This document shows, one piece after another, positions 1 through 7,446 of a stretch of DNA of 64,000 bases (position 1 is the stretch's first letter; every line of letters starts with the position of its first letter). The notes beneath the pieces are model-generated. The model ran no database searches. It was not told the origin of the DNA and saw nothing but the letters and a program-made list of their open reading frames with translations. The translations under genes were made by a program, and so were the position numbers. Source of the stretch: Cyclobacteriaceae bacterium (lineage in GTDB: Bacteria; Bacteroidota; Bacteroidia; Cytophagales; Cyclobacteriaceae); the NCBI GenBank assembly GCA_013141055.1, contig JABFRS010000002.1, forward strand, positions 1,054,001 through 1,118,000, in the 5' to 3' direction.

Positions 1-1
1 C

Positions 2-832
2 CTGGACATGCTTCAGCATCCCTCCACTCAAAGAAATATTTCATCGCTCATCTCCTTTGGAAATCAATTGATCCAGCCAGGCTTTGGTGAGCTTGCTTCG
101 GGATTGATTGGAAACGGGCGCATGGCTGAACCGGAAGAGATTGTCGCATATCTTGAAAAAGCTTTGTCGGCAAACAAACCTCTCCTTGGCAAAAAGGCAC
201 TTGTCACGGCAGGACCCACATACGAAGCGATCGATCCGGTTCGTTTTATCGGAAATCACTCCAGTGGGAAAATGGGATTCGCGATTGCAGAAGTATTGGC
301 AGCAAGAGGCGCAGAGGTAGATCTCGTTGTGGGGCCAACCCTTCAACACACCCATCAGAATGGAATCACTGTTCACTCCGTGACTTCTGCTGAAGAGATG
401 TTCAACCAATGCCAGCAACTTTTTCCAACATCAGATATTACAGTTCTTTCTGCTGCTGTTGCAGATTACAAACCTGTAAAAGCTGCGGATCAAAAGATCA
501 AGAAGACGGAATCAACTCTGACACTTGAACTGACAAAGACACACGACATTGCCGCAAACCTTGGCAAGCAAAAAAAGAACGGACAGATCATTGTAGGCTT
601 TGCCCTCGAAACAGAAAACGAGAAGAGCAATGCTGAGAAAAAGCTTGTTACCAAGAACTTCGATCTCATCGTATTGAATTCATTGAATACCAATGGTGCC
701 GGCTTCGGCCATGACACCAATCAGGTTCAGATCATCAGCCGGAAGAATGGCTCCAAAGAATACGGATTAAAGAATAAAAAAGAAGTAGCGAACGATATTG
801 TTGATGCCATCCTTTCCTACCAGCATGAATAA
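2..832 (+). CDS. coaBC: Phosphopantothenoylcysteine decarboxylase/synthetase, 3' part
   Basis: Bifunctional coenzyme A enzyme: CoaB joins cysteine to phosphopantothenate and CoaC decarboxylates the product. The gene enters from upstream of the window; the frame is open from base 2 and the ATG at 8 is internal. The first ~40 visible residues are the end of the CoaC flavodoxin-like domain (ending in PGFGELASGLIGNGRMAEP). From about residue 60 the CoaB domain begins, with the nucleotide-binding signature VTAGPTYEAIDPVRFIGN and HSSGKMG, then SAAVADYKP and GFALETEN. The CoaC loop normally written ACGDxGxGRM reads ASGLIGNGRM, so the catalytic cysteine position holds serine. The stop codon overlaps the next start by 8 bp, suggesting coupling. 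Confidence 0.95.
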   Translation: MDMLQHPSTQRNISSLISFGNQLIQPGFGELASGLIGNGRMAEPEEIVAYLEKALSANKPLLGKKALVTAGPTYEAIDPVRFIGNHSSGKMGFAIAEVLAARGAEVDLVVGPTLQHTHQNGITVHSVTSAEEMFNQCQQLFPTSDITVLSAAVADYKPVKAADQKIKKTESTLTLELTKTHDIAANLGKQKKNGQIIVGFALETENEKSNAEKKLVTKNFDLIVLNSLNTNGAGFGHDTNQVQIISRKNGSKEYGLKNKKEVANDIVDAILSYQHE

Positions 833-1724
833 AATCCTGATCACCATACTTCTCACTTTTATACTGGCAGAAACCTTTTGCCAGGAGCTGAACTGTAAAG
901 TGACTGTGAATGCGGATCAGATACAAACTTCGGATCGTGCGGTATTCAAAGACATGGAGCGCGCGATCGCCAACTTCATGAACACACGCAAGTGGAGCAA
1001 TGACGCCTACAAGAACTATGAGAAGATAAACTGTTCCATATTTTTAAATTTCAGCAAAGGAACACCTTCAATCGGATCATACTCAGCCAGTGCACAGATC
1101 ACAGTGGCAAGACCGGTATTCAATACAAACTATGAAAGTGTTTTGTTCAACTTCGCCGATCGCGAATGGGAGTTCGAATACATAGAATCCCAACCACTGG
1201 AATACAACGACAACTCCTACATCAACAACCTGACTTCCATGCTGGCTTATTATGCCTATATCATCATTGGAATGGATTCGGATTCATTCAGTGAAAAGGG
1301 CGGCGATACTTATTTTCAAAAGGCATTAATGGTGGTGAACAATGCCCAGTCTTCCAACCGCCCGGGCTGGCAGTCCATCGGAAGCAATCGCAATCGCTAT
1401 AATCTGATTGAGAACATCAATAATCCGCAGATGATGGAGATCCGCAAGAACACCTACAAGTATCACCGACTGGCGCTGGACACCTTTGACAAAACTCCTG
1501 ATGACAGCCGGCAGATTGTCCTGAATACATTGAAAAATCTTAAAACTGTGTGGCAGATCTATCCCAATTCAATCTATGTCATCACTTTCTTCGACTCCAA
1601 GTCCACGGAACTGGTCAATATCTTTTCTGAAGGCTCCCTCAGTATCCGCAAAGAAGCCTATGATATTCTGACAACGCTGGATCCGAAGCGGAACATCTAT
1701 CAAAAGATTATCTCGACAAATTAA
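825..1724 (+). CDS. DUF4835 family secreted protein (PorD-type)
   Basis: A 299-residue exported protein of the DUF4835 family, which some pipelines call type IX secretion protein PorD; its molecular role is not established. I chose the ATG at 825 over 798 because it gives a clean signal peptide (MNKILITILLTFILAETFCQ, cleavage near residue 20) and overlaps coaBC by only 8 bp. Visible family features are an early C-x-V-x-VN-x-DQIQTSD motif, a central NSYINNLTSMLAYYAYIIIGMD segment and a C-terminal TLDPKRNIYQK. The order coaBC-DUF4835-recN is common in Bacteroidota. Family assignment is firm; the secretion role rests on nomenclature and on other T9SS genes in the window. Confidence 0.85.
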   Translation: MNKILITILLTFILAETFCQELNCKVTVNADQIQTSDRAVFKDMERAIANFMNTRKWSNDAYKNYEKINCSIFLNFSKGTPSIGSYSASAQITVARPVFNTNYESVLFNFADREWEFEYIESQPLEYNDNSYINNLTSMLAYYAYIIIGMDSDSFSEKGGDTYFQKALMVVNNAQSSNRPGWQSIGSNRNRYNLIENINNPQMMEIRKNTYKYHRLALDTFDKTPDDSRQIVLNTLKNLKTVWQIYPNSIYVITFFDSKSTELVNIFSEGSLSIRKEAYDILTTLDPKRNIYQKIISTN

Positions 1725-1734
1725 AATCCATTGT

Positions 1735-1742
1735 TAATTTTG
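1735..1742 (+). promoter_or_regulatory. Bacteroidetes -7 box upstream of recN
   Basis: TAATTTTG is an exact match to TAnnTTTG, the Bacteroidetes sigma -7 element. Its last G is 8 bases before the recN ATG, so the transcript would have a leader of only a few bases. No good -33 TTTG is visible at the usual spacing. Confidence 0.5.
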
Positions 1743-1749
1743 GTCAGAT

Positions 1750-3399
1750 ATGCTTACGCAACTGACCATTAAGAATTACGCCCTGATCCATCATCTGGAG
1801 ATGCATCCGTCTGAGCAATTGACGGTCATCACCGGAGAGACAGGTGCTGGTAAATCTATCATGCTGGGAGCTATTGGCTTGCTGTTGGGAAACAGAGCAG
1901 ACACCAAAGTGCTCTGGGATGAAACAGAAAAGTGTATAACTGAGGGCACATTTGACATCAAACCTTACAAGCTTAAACGCCTTTTCGAGGAACAGGATCT
2001 GGACTACAGTGATCAGACTGTCATCCGCAGGGAGATCAGCCCGGGAGGAAAGAGCCGCGCCTTTATCAATGACACACCCGTCACCCTGGATGTCATGCGC
2101 AAGATCGGTGGTCGCCTGATGGATGTTCACTCACAGCATGAAACCCTTGAGCTTGGAAGTCACAGGTTCCAATTGTCATTGATTGATAACTATGCCGGTC
2201 ATGCTACTCTCCTCTCCGATTATCAGGAAGCCTGGAGAAATTTCTTAAAAGCAAAAAAGACTTACGACGAGCTGCTGGCGGAATCCGGAAGACTCAAAAC
2301 AGAGTATGATTTTATAAAATTCCAACTTGACGAATTGCAGAAAGCTTCCTTCCGTGATAACGAACAGGAGCAACTGGAGTCGAGCCTCAAGATCAATGAA
2401 CATGGAGAGGACATCAAAACAAGATTAAATCAGTTGCTTGGGTTGTTGGGACAATCCGATGCTTCCATTCAATCAGGATTATCGCAGGCAATTGGATTGC
2501 TGCAGCCGTTGAAAAATTATTCCCCCCGCTATGAACAACTTGCAAAGCGGCTTGATGTTTTATTGATTGAATTAAAAGATATCGTTGCTGAAGCGGAACA
2601 AGAGGAAGAGCAAATCGAATTTGATCCCAAGAAAGCAAAAGAAATACAGGTAAGACTGGACTTGCTATATAGCTTAATGCAAAAGCATCGTCTTCGAGAT
2701 ATCGGCGGCTTGCTTGCATTTCAGGAAACACTGGAGCTGCAGGTTGCAAAGACCGTGAACCTTGACGAGGACCTTTCCAATGCCAAAACCGGATTTGAAA
2801 AGAATAAAAAGCTGGTAGATGAGCTTGCCATCAGGCTGAGTGCTTCAAGAGCAAAGGTTTTTGCTTCACTATCAAAACAATTGGTAAAGCTGCTGCGCGA
2901 CCTGGGCATTGAAGATGCAGTGATCCAGATTGAATCCGGTAAAACTGAACCCACCAATTCTGGAATTGATCTGGTTGAGATTTTGTTCAGCGCAAACAAA
3001 GGAATTCCTCCACGGCCATTGGAAGAAGTTGCTTCCGGAGGAGAATTTTCACGACTGATGTTCTGTGTGAAATACATTATGGCAGAGAAGACATCTTTGC
3101 CTACGCTGATCCTGGATGAAATCGACACAGGAGTTTCCGGTGAGATTGCCATGCAGCTTGGCAAGATGATGAAGACGATGTCTGAGCGACATCAACTGAT
3201 AACGATCAGTCACCTTCCACAGATTGCTGCGAAGGGAGATCAACACTTCCTGGTCTATAAAAACAATTCCAGTAAGAAGACCACCAGTGAGATCAAGCTA
3301 TTGGACAAGGATGAGCGGATCGAGGAAATAGCAAAGATGATCGGTGGAGCAAAACCTTCAACACTCGCCCGGGCAAATGCAAAAGAACTCCTAACTTAG
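1750..3399 (+). CDS. recN: DNA repair protein RecN
   Basis: SMC-like ATPase that acts early in recombinational repair of double-strand breaks. The 549 residues fit the family. The order is an N-terminal ABC half with Walker A GETGAGKS (residues 29-36), a Q-loop region, two long helical arms (about 160-390, rich in E, K, L and Q), then the C-terminal ABC half with signature EVASGGEFSRLMF (about 422-434) and Walker B LPTLILDEIDTGVSGE (about 450), followed by ITISHLPQIAAKGD. It has its own -7 promoter element immediately upstream, so it may be expressed separately from coaBC and DUF4835. Confidence 0.97.
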   Translation: MLTQLTIKNYALIHHLEMHPSEQLTVITGETGAGKSIMLGAIGLLLGNRADTKVLWDETEKCITEGTFDIKPYKLKRLFEEQDLDYSDQTVIRREISPGGKSRAFINDTPVTLDVMRKIGGRLMDVHSQHETLELGSHRFQLSLIDNYAGHATLLSDYQEAWRNFLKAKKTYDELLAESGRLKTEYDFIKFQLDELQKASFRDNEQEQLESSLKINEHGEDIKTRLNQLLGLLGQSDASIQSGLSQAIGLLQPLKNYSPRYEQLAKRLDVLLIELKDIVAEAEQEEEQIEFDPKKAKEIQVRLDLLYSLMQKHRLRDIGGLLAFQETLELQVAKTVNLDEDLSNAKTGFEKNKKLVDELAIRLSASRAKVFASLSKQLVKLLRDLGIEDAVIQIESGKTEPTNSGIDLVEILFSANKGIPPRPLEEVASGGEFSRLMFCVKYIMAEKTSLPTLILDEIDTGVSGEIAMQLGKMMKTMSERHQLITISHLPQIAAKGDQHFLVYKNNSSKKTTSEIKLLDKDERIEEIAKMIGGAKPSTLARANAKELLT

Positions 3400-3421
3400 A
3401 ACCCGACTAACCAGAACGCCT

Positions 3422-4873
3422 TTGAACTTCCTTGACAAAACAAAGCTCATCGGTCTCGCAGCCGGCCCAATCCTTTTCTGCCTGATCTTCTTTACTGTTA
3501 CTCCGGAAGTCTTAACCGAGAAAAGCATTATCGTTCTTGCACTTGGCGCATGGATGGTAGTGTGGTGGGCAACCGAAGCCATGCCGATTCCGGTAACGGC
3601 CTTACTTCCTATGGTTCTTTTTCCCTTACTGGGAGTTTCAACAGGAAAAGAAGCAGCAGCACCTTATGGCGATCCGGTGATATTCCTGTTCATGGGTGGG
3701 TTTATTCTGGCCCTTGGACTGGAGAGACACAATCTTCATCAGCGCATTGCATTGAGCCTGATACGACTGACGGGCACCAGCGGTAACGGGATCATTCTTG
3801 GATTCATGCTGTCAACGGCACTGATCAGCATGTGGATCAGCAATACGGCAACTGCTATTATGATGCTTCCAATCGCTGCCTCTGTAACACATTTACTGGC
3901 AAAAGAAGCGGGACAGGAAAATGATCCTAGGTTTAAGAAGTTTGCAACTGGTTTGATGCTGGCAATCGCATATGCTGCCAGCATTGGTGGAATGGCGACG
4001 ATCATTGGCACCCCTCCGAATGTTGTGATGGTGGGCTATATGAAAAGATTTTACAATCTCGATGTAAGCTTTACTGATTGGATGCTGATGGGTATTCCGT
4101 TAATGATACTTTGTCTTATGGCATGTTACCTGATCATCACCAAAGTTCTTTTTGTAAATCATCTTCCATCCATTGAAGGGTCCAAAGAGTTAATCCAGCG
4201 GAAGCTGACAGCCCTCGGAAAAATTACAAAAGAAGAGAAACTGGTGCTGGCAATATTCTCCGTCACATGCTTCTTCTGGATCTTCCGGCAGAATATGAAT
4301 CAGATCATTGGTCGCAATCTTCTGGATGATACCACCATTGCCATGGCCGGTGGGATATTGATGTTCCTGGTTCCCATCAATCTTAAGGAACAGAAATTTT
4401 TACTGGACTGGGCCGATATGAAAGAACTTCCCTGGGGAATATTGCTCCTCTTTGGCGGCGGACTTTGTCTTGCGGATGGAATGGAGAAATCGGGACTGAT
4501 TCAGATCGTTGGAAATTATTTCTCAAAGCAGGATACTATGAGTCTTGGGTTATTGATCTTCTCACTCACAGCCATATCCATGGGATTGACCGAGTTGATG
4601 AGTAATGTAGCGCTGGTGACGATTTTTGTTCCGGTAGTCTTTGGTGTGGCCGATGGCTTTCATATTAATCCGATCTGGCTGGCGATGCCTGTGACGTATG
4701 CAGCAAGCTGTGCTTTCATGATGCCGATCTCCACTCCGCCTAATGCGGTATTGTTTGCAAGCGGTTTTATCCGGATGAAGGATATGATAAAGACAGGAGT
4801 GCTGTTAAATCTTTGCTGCCTTGCCATCATCACAGTTATGGCACTAACACTCATGCAGTGGATATTTGCCTGA
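3422..4873 (+). CDS. SLC13/DASS family anion:sodium symporter
   Basis: Inner-membrane transporter of the divalent anion:sodium symporter family (dicarboxylates, citrate or sulfate; substrate not determinable here). It has 483 residues and about 11-12 hydrophobic segments. The two family clamshell motifs are visible: ISNTATAIMMLPIA near residue 139 and MSNVALVTIFVPVVF near 393, each followed by a proline-rich hairpin (GTPPNVVMVG near 198, STPPNAVLFASG near 440). The start is TTG at 3422; the next in-frame ATG is 44 codons in and would remove the first membrane segment, so the TTG is preferred. It lies 22 bp after recN and ends at a strong hairpin. Confidence 0.9.
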   Translation: MNFLDKTKLIGLAAGPILFCLIFFTVTPEVLTEKSIIVLALGAWMVVWWATEAMPIPVTALLPMVLFPLLGVSTGKEAAAPYGDPVIFLFMGGFILALGLERHNLHQRIALSLIRLTGTSGNGIILGFMLSTALISMWISNTATAIMMLPIAASVTHLLAKEAGQENDPRFKKFATGLMLAIAYAASIGGMATIIGTPPNVVMVGYMKRFYNLDVSFTDWMLMGIPLMILCLMACYLIITKVLFVNHLPSIEGSKELIQRKLTALGKITKEEKLVLAIFSVTCFFWIFRQNMNQIIGRNLLDDTTIAMAGGILMFLVPINLKEQKFLLDWADMKELPWGILLLFGGGLCLADGMEKSGLIQIVGNYFSKQDTMSLGLLIFSLTAISMGLTELMSNVALVTIFVPVVFGVADGFHINPIWLAMPVTYAASCAFMMPISTPPNAVLFASGFIRMKDMIKTGVLLNLCCLAIITVMALTLMQWIFA

Positions 4874-4881
4874 GGCATAAA

Positions 4882-4912
4882 AAAGAGGCCAGTGTTTTTC
4901 ACTGGCCTCTTT
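4882..4912. terminator. Bidirectional terminator hairpin
   Basis: Perfect 13-bp stem (AAAGAGGCCAGTG at 4882-4894, complement at 4900-4912) with a T5 loop, flanked by A-rich and T-rich runs. It lies between the convergent transporter gene and the DUF6249-like gene and can serve both. Confidence 0.85.
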
Positions 4913-4962
4913 CATTTATTCTTATCGCTTTAAAACTGAAGGGGAATCTTTAAACCTTCAAA

Positions 4963-5316
4963 TCAGGATTTATTGTTCTTAGATCTCTTCTCTTCATGCA
5001 GGTAAGCCAATCCTAAGCCGATACCTCCGAAAATAAACAGCATAGAGAAGTATCCTGTTTCTTCCATGTCAAATGTCCGGTCGAGCCAATAGCCCATCAG
5101 AAATCCAATACCAACACCGATCAGCAACAATGCCCAGCGAACTGTAGTGGGTTCAGCTTCTTTCTTAAACATCTCAGGAGAAAGTCCTTTTTCAATAATT
5201 GACATACGCTCGATGTTTTGAAATTTGCGCAGGTAGACGATCATGATAAAAAACCCAAGGGTAATGATGATCGTCAGCATTATTCCCATGATTGGCACTA
5301 TTACGTCGGTTTCCAT
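4963..5316 (-). CDS. Small membrane protein, DUF6249-like
   Basis: A 117-residue inner-membrane protein with three predicted helices (about 7-29, 62-80 and 87-105) and a charged loop between the first two (YLRKFQNIERMSIIEKGLSPEMF). This loop and layout match proteins annotated DUF6249 in Bacteroidota, which often sit beside an ECF sigma factor as here. No biochemical function is known. It is transcribed divergently from the sigma factor gene, with a 167-bp shared control region. Confidence 0.65.
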   Translation of the reverse strand: METDVIVPIMGIMLTIIITLGFFIMIVYLRKFQNIERMSIIEKGLSPEMFKKEAEPTTVRWALLLIGVGIGFLMGYWLDRTFDMEETGYFSMLFIFGGIGLGLAYLHEEKRSKNNKS

Positions 5317-5349
5317 AATCTTTGTTGTTATTTAGCCCTTTGACGCACC

Positions 5350-5359
5350 CCCACGTGGG
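5350..5359. promoter_or_regulatory. Palindrome in sigma/DUF6249 control region
   Basis: The perfect 10-bp palindrome CCCACGTGGG lies in the 167-bp space between the divergent DUF6249-like and ECF sigma genes. It is followed at once by two direct copies of GGTTAC (5363-5376). It is a candidate operator, with no matching known regulator. Confidence 0.3.
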
Positions 5360-5483
5360 TCAGGTTACAGGTTACCATGAAAATTTCTCATTTATCTGAA
5401 TCCGATTCTTTCTTAGTCCTTAATTATTCACTTTTCATCTGTTTGATATGTAACTTCAGGCTTACTCAAAGCGTCAAACCGAG

Positions 5484-6038
5484 GTGATTTCTGCAGCAGA
5501 AGAAAATGACCTGATCGACCGGATTCTGGCCGGTAAAGAGGATGCCTACGCCCGATTGGTAGACCATTATAAGAGCTATGCCTTTACCATCGCGCTTAAG
5601 ATCCTCAACAATCGTCCGGAAGCTGAAGAGGCAGCTCAGGATGCCTTTATTAAGGCGTTCCACTATCTGAAGACATTCAACCGTCAGGCAAGATTTTCCA
5701 CCTGGCTGTATAGAATTGTCTTCAACACTGCCATCAGCTATAAGCGGAAAAACAGTCGCGTGATGTCAAGCATTGAATTTCACGACAAGGGAAGAGAGGA
5801 AGCCAGTGGACTCGAAAAAGATGATAAGCAGGTTTTTGTAGCGCAGGCCATGGATCATCTCAACGAAGCAGACCGGCTGGCGATCCAGCTCTATTATATC
5901 AAGGAATTCTCTTTGGAAGAGGTGGCAGAACTGATGGGGCAGAATATCAATACATTGAAAGTACGCATTCACCGTGCGCGACAGCGTATGGCAGATGCCT
6001 TGAAAAAAATATTAAATGAAGAAGCATTAACTTTATAG
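5484..6038 (+). CDS. ECF-type RNA polymerase sigma factor
   Basis: A 184-residue extracytoplasmic-function sigma factor that redirects RNA polymerase. Region sigma2 spans about residues 20-85 (YARLVDHYKSYAF, then EAAQDAFIKAFHYLKTFNRQARFSTWLYRI). Region sigma4 spans about 128-180 (LNEADRLAIQLYYIKEFSLEEVAELMG, then TLKVRIHRARQRM). The start is GTG at 5484; the only upstream in-frame ATG (5448) is followed directly by a stop. The next gene starts 2 bp after the stop and encodes a likely membrane anti-sigma factor, so the pair is probably autoregulated. Confidence 0.95.
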   Translation: MISAAEENDLIDRILAGKEDAYARLVDHYKSYAFTIALKILNNRPEAEEAAQDAFIKAFHYLKTFNRQARFSTWLYRIVFNTAISYKRKNSRVMSSIEFHDKGREEASGLEKDDKQVFVAQAMDHLNEADRLAIQLYYIKEFSLEEVAELMGQNINTLKVRIHRARQRMADALKKILNEEALTL

Positions 6039-6040
6039 TT

Positions 6041-6568
6041 ATGGAGAAGATCACCACCATACAAGACGACAAGCTCCTCAATTACCTTGACGGTAAGCTG
6101 AATGAATTGGAAGTTATCCAGTTAAGAAAAGAACTGGAAGCATCAGCAGTCCTGCAGGCCCGCCTGGAAGATCTGCGCCTGGTTCACCGAACGTTGGCAC
6201 ATACCACCCTTGACACACCTTCTATGGCATTCACCAACAAAGTGATGCTCAATCTTCACTCGCAGTCTTTTCCGACATACCTGTCACCAAAGAATGGATT
6301 ATTATTACTGGGTGGTATTATCATAGCTGCCGGTATGCTGGTAGTAATGATCACTGCAGGCATCTTCGATCAGGTCAACGGTCCGATTTCCCTGGACAAA
6401 ACGTTACCGGTATCACAGTATTTCAAACAATCATTACCTACCGTGTCGATCAATGGAAAGCTCGTTGTCAAGATCATCGTAGGATTGAATCTTGTGCTGG
6501 CATTCTTTATACTCGATCGTACCGTGCTGAAACCATTCTTTCAAAAGAGGGCCGGTACACAGCTCTAG
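6041..6568 (+). CDS. Probable membrane anti-sigma factor
   Basis: A 175-residue protein encoded 2 bp downstream of the ECF sigma gene. Residues 1-60 form a soluble segment (DDKLLNYLDGKLNELEVIQLRKELEAS) resembling the N-terminal helical part of anti-sigma factors, without the zinc-binding HxxxCxxC pattern. Two hydrophobic helices follow at about 86-108 and 141-160. The role is inferred from position, size and topology, not from a strong family motif. It ends before a hairpin terminator. Confidence 0.7.
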   Translation: MEKITTIQDDKLLNYLDGKLNELEVIQLRKELEASAVLQARLEDLRLVHRTLAHTTLDTPSMAFTNKVMLNLHSQSFPTYLSPKNGLLLLGGIIIAAGMLVVMITAGIFDQVNGPISLDKTLPVSQYFKQSLPTVSINGKLVVKIIVGLNLVLAFFILDRTVLKPFFQKRAGTQL

Positions 6569-6593
6569 AAATAGTATTGCTAAGTATTAAAAC

Positions 6594-6630
6594 AGAAAGG
6601 CCGCAAAGATGATATCTCTGAGGCCTTTCT
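6594..6630 (+). terminator. Hairpin terminator after sigma/anti-sigma pair
   Basis: Arms AGAAAGGCC (6594-6602) and GGCCTTTCT (6622-6630), with a smaller internal AGAT/ATCT stem. It lies between convergent genes. Confidence 0.6.
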
Positions 6631-6659
6631 AATTATTGAATTCCGATTCTTAAAATCAA

Positions 6660-7412
6660 TTAAGAAGTAGCCCAGGTCTTTCCAACTTCTGAAAGTGGCA
6701 AGCAACCATGGAACGCTCCCGGTACAGCTTCATACTGCAATACTGTTGTTGCTCCAGGCTCCGATGTAAAGAATCCTGAAACTGTAAGCTCCTTGGTTGT
6801 CATGAAGAAATTTCGTGCATCAGGATTTCTGAATACCTCCAGAACTTTCTTAGTCTTCTTATCGATAGACATATTGAAGTTGCCCGTTCTGTAAAAAGAT
6901 GTAAGTCTGCTGGTATCAGCTGAAGCAACCTGCTCTGCCGTACCGAATTCTTTCTCGGCATCAGTGCTGAACTGATCATCATAGATCTTGCCCATGAATT
7001 TTTTCTTGATGCCTTCCAGAGCTCTCCATTGTTCAACGGCTTCCTTGTTGATCTTCTTTACAAACTCGACCTGCTCGGCAGGATTGAGATCCATAAATGA
7101 ATTGGCTTCTTCGTCAAAAGCCTTCAGACCTTCAAGATATCTTTGCTGATCTTTCTCTTTATAACACTCTCTGAGGATCTGATCAATGAATCCCGGAACA
7201 CCGGCTTCCTTCGCACCCGCTGTATCTGTTTTAGGAATAATGATCTGTGCAACTTCACTCATCAATGCTGCCTGATCGTTATTGAAAAATACAGGCTTGT
7301 AGGTTAGCTCAGGTGCAGCCTTACATCCATTCATAATCCCTGCCAGCAACGGTGCTGACACAGCATATCCAAGAACAAGTCCTGTGCGTTGTAATGCTTC
7401 TCTTCTGTTCAT
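6660..7412 (-). CDS. Gluconate 2-dehydrogenase subunit 3 family protein
   Basis: A 250-residue small subunit of a periplasmic GMC-type dehydrogenase (Gluconate_2-dh3 family). It begins MNRREALQRTG, an RR-containing Tat-like signal, followed by a hydrophobic stretch (VLGYAVSAPLLAGIM) and a cysteine (NGCKAAP). The family region is TYKPVFFNNDQAALMSEVAQIIIPKTDTAGAKEAGVPGFIDQIL. The large FAD subunit lies 34 bp upstream in the same direction and lacks its own signal peptide, so the two are probably folded together and exported by Tat on this subunit's signal. The true electron donor is unknown. Confidence 0.88.
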   Translation of the reverse strand: MNRREALQRTGLVLGYAVSAPLLAGIMNGCKAAPELTYKPVFFNNDQAALMSEVAQIIIPKTDTAGAKEAGVPGFIDQILRECYKEKDQQRYLEGLKAFDEEANSFMDLNPAEQVEFVKKINKEAVEQWRALEGIKKKFMGKIYDDQFSTDAEKEFGTAEQVASADTSRLTSFYRTGNFNMSIDKKTKKVLEVFRNPDARNFFMTTKELTVSGFFTSEPGATTVLQYEAVPGAFHGCLPLSEVGKTWATS

Positions 7413-7446
7413 AATGTCAATGTTTTTTATCGAATTAGATGTTCAA

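Noticed and set aside
2721..3164. 147-codon ORF antisense to recN
   Set aside because: Lies opposite conserved RecN ATPase motifs.
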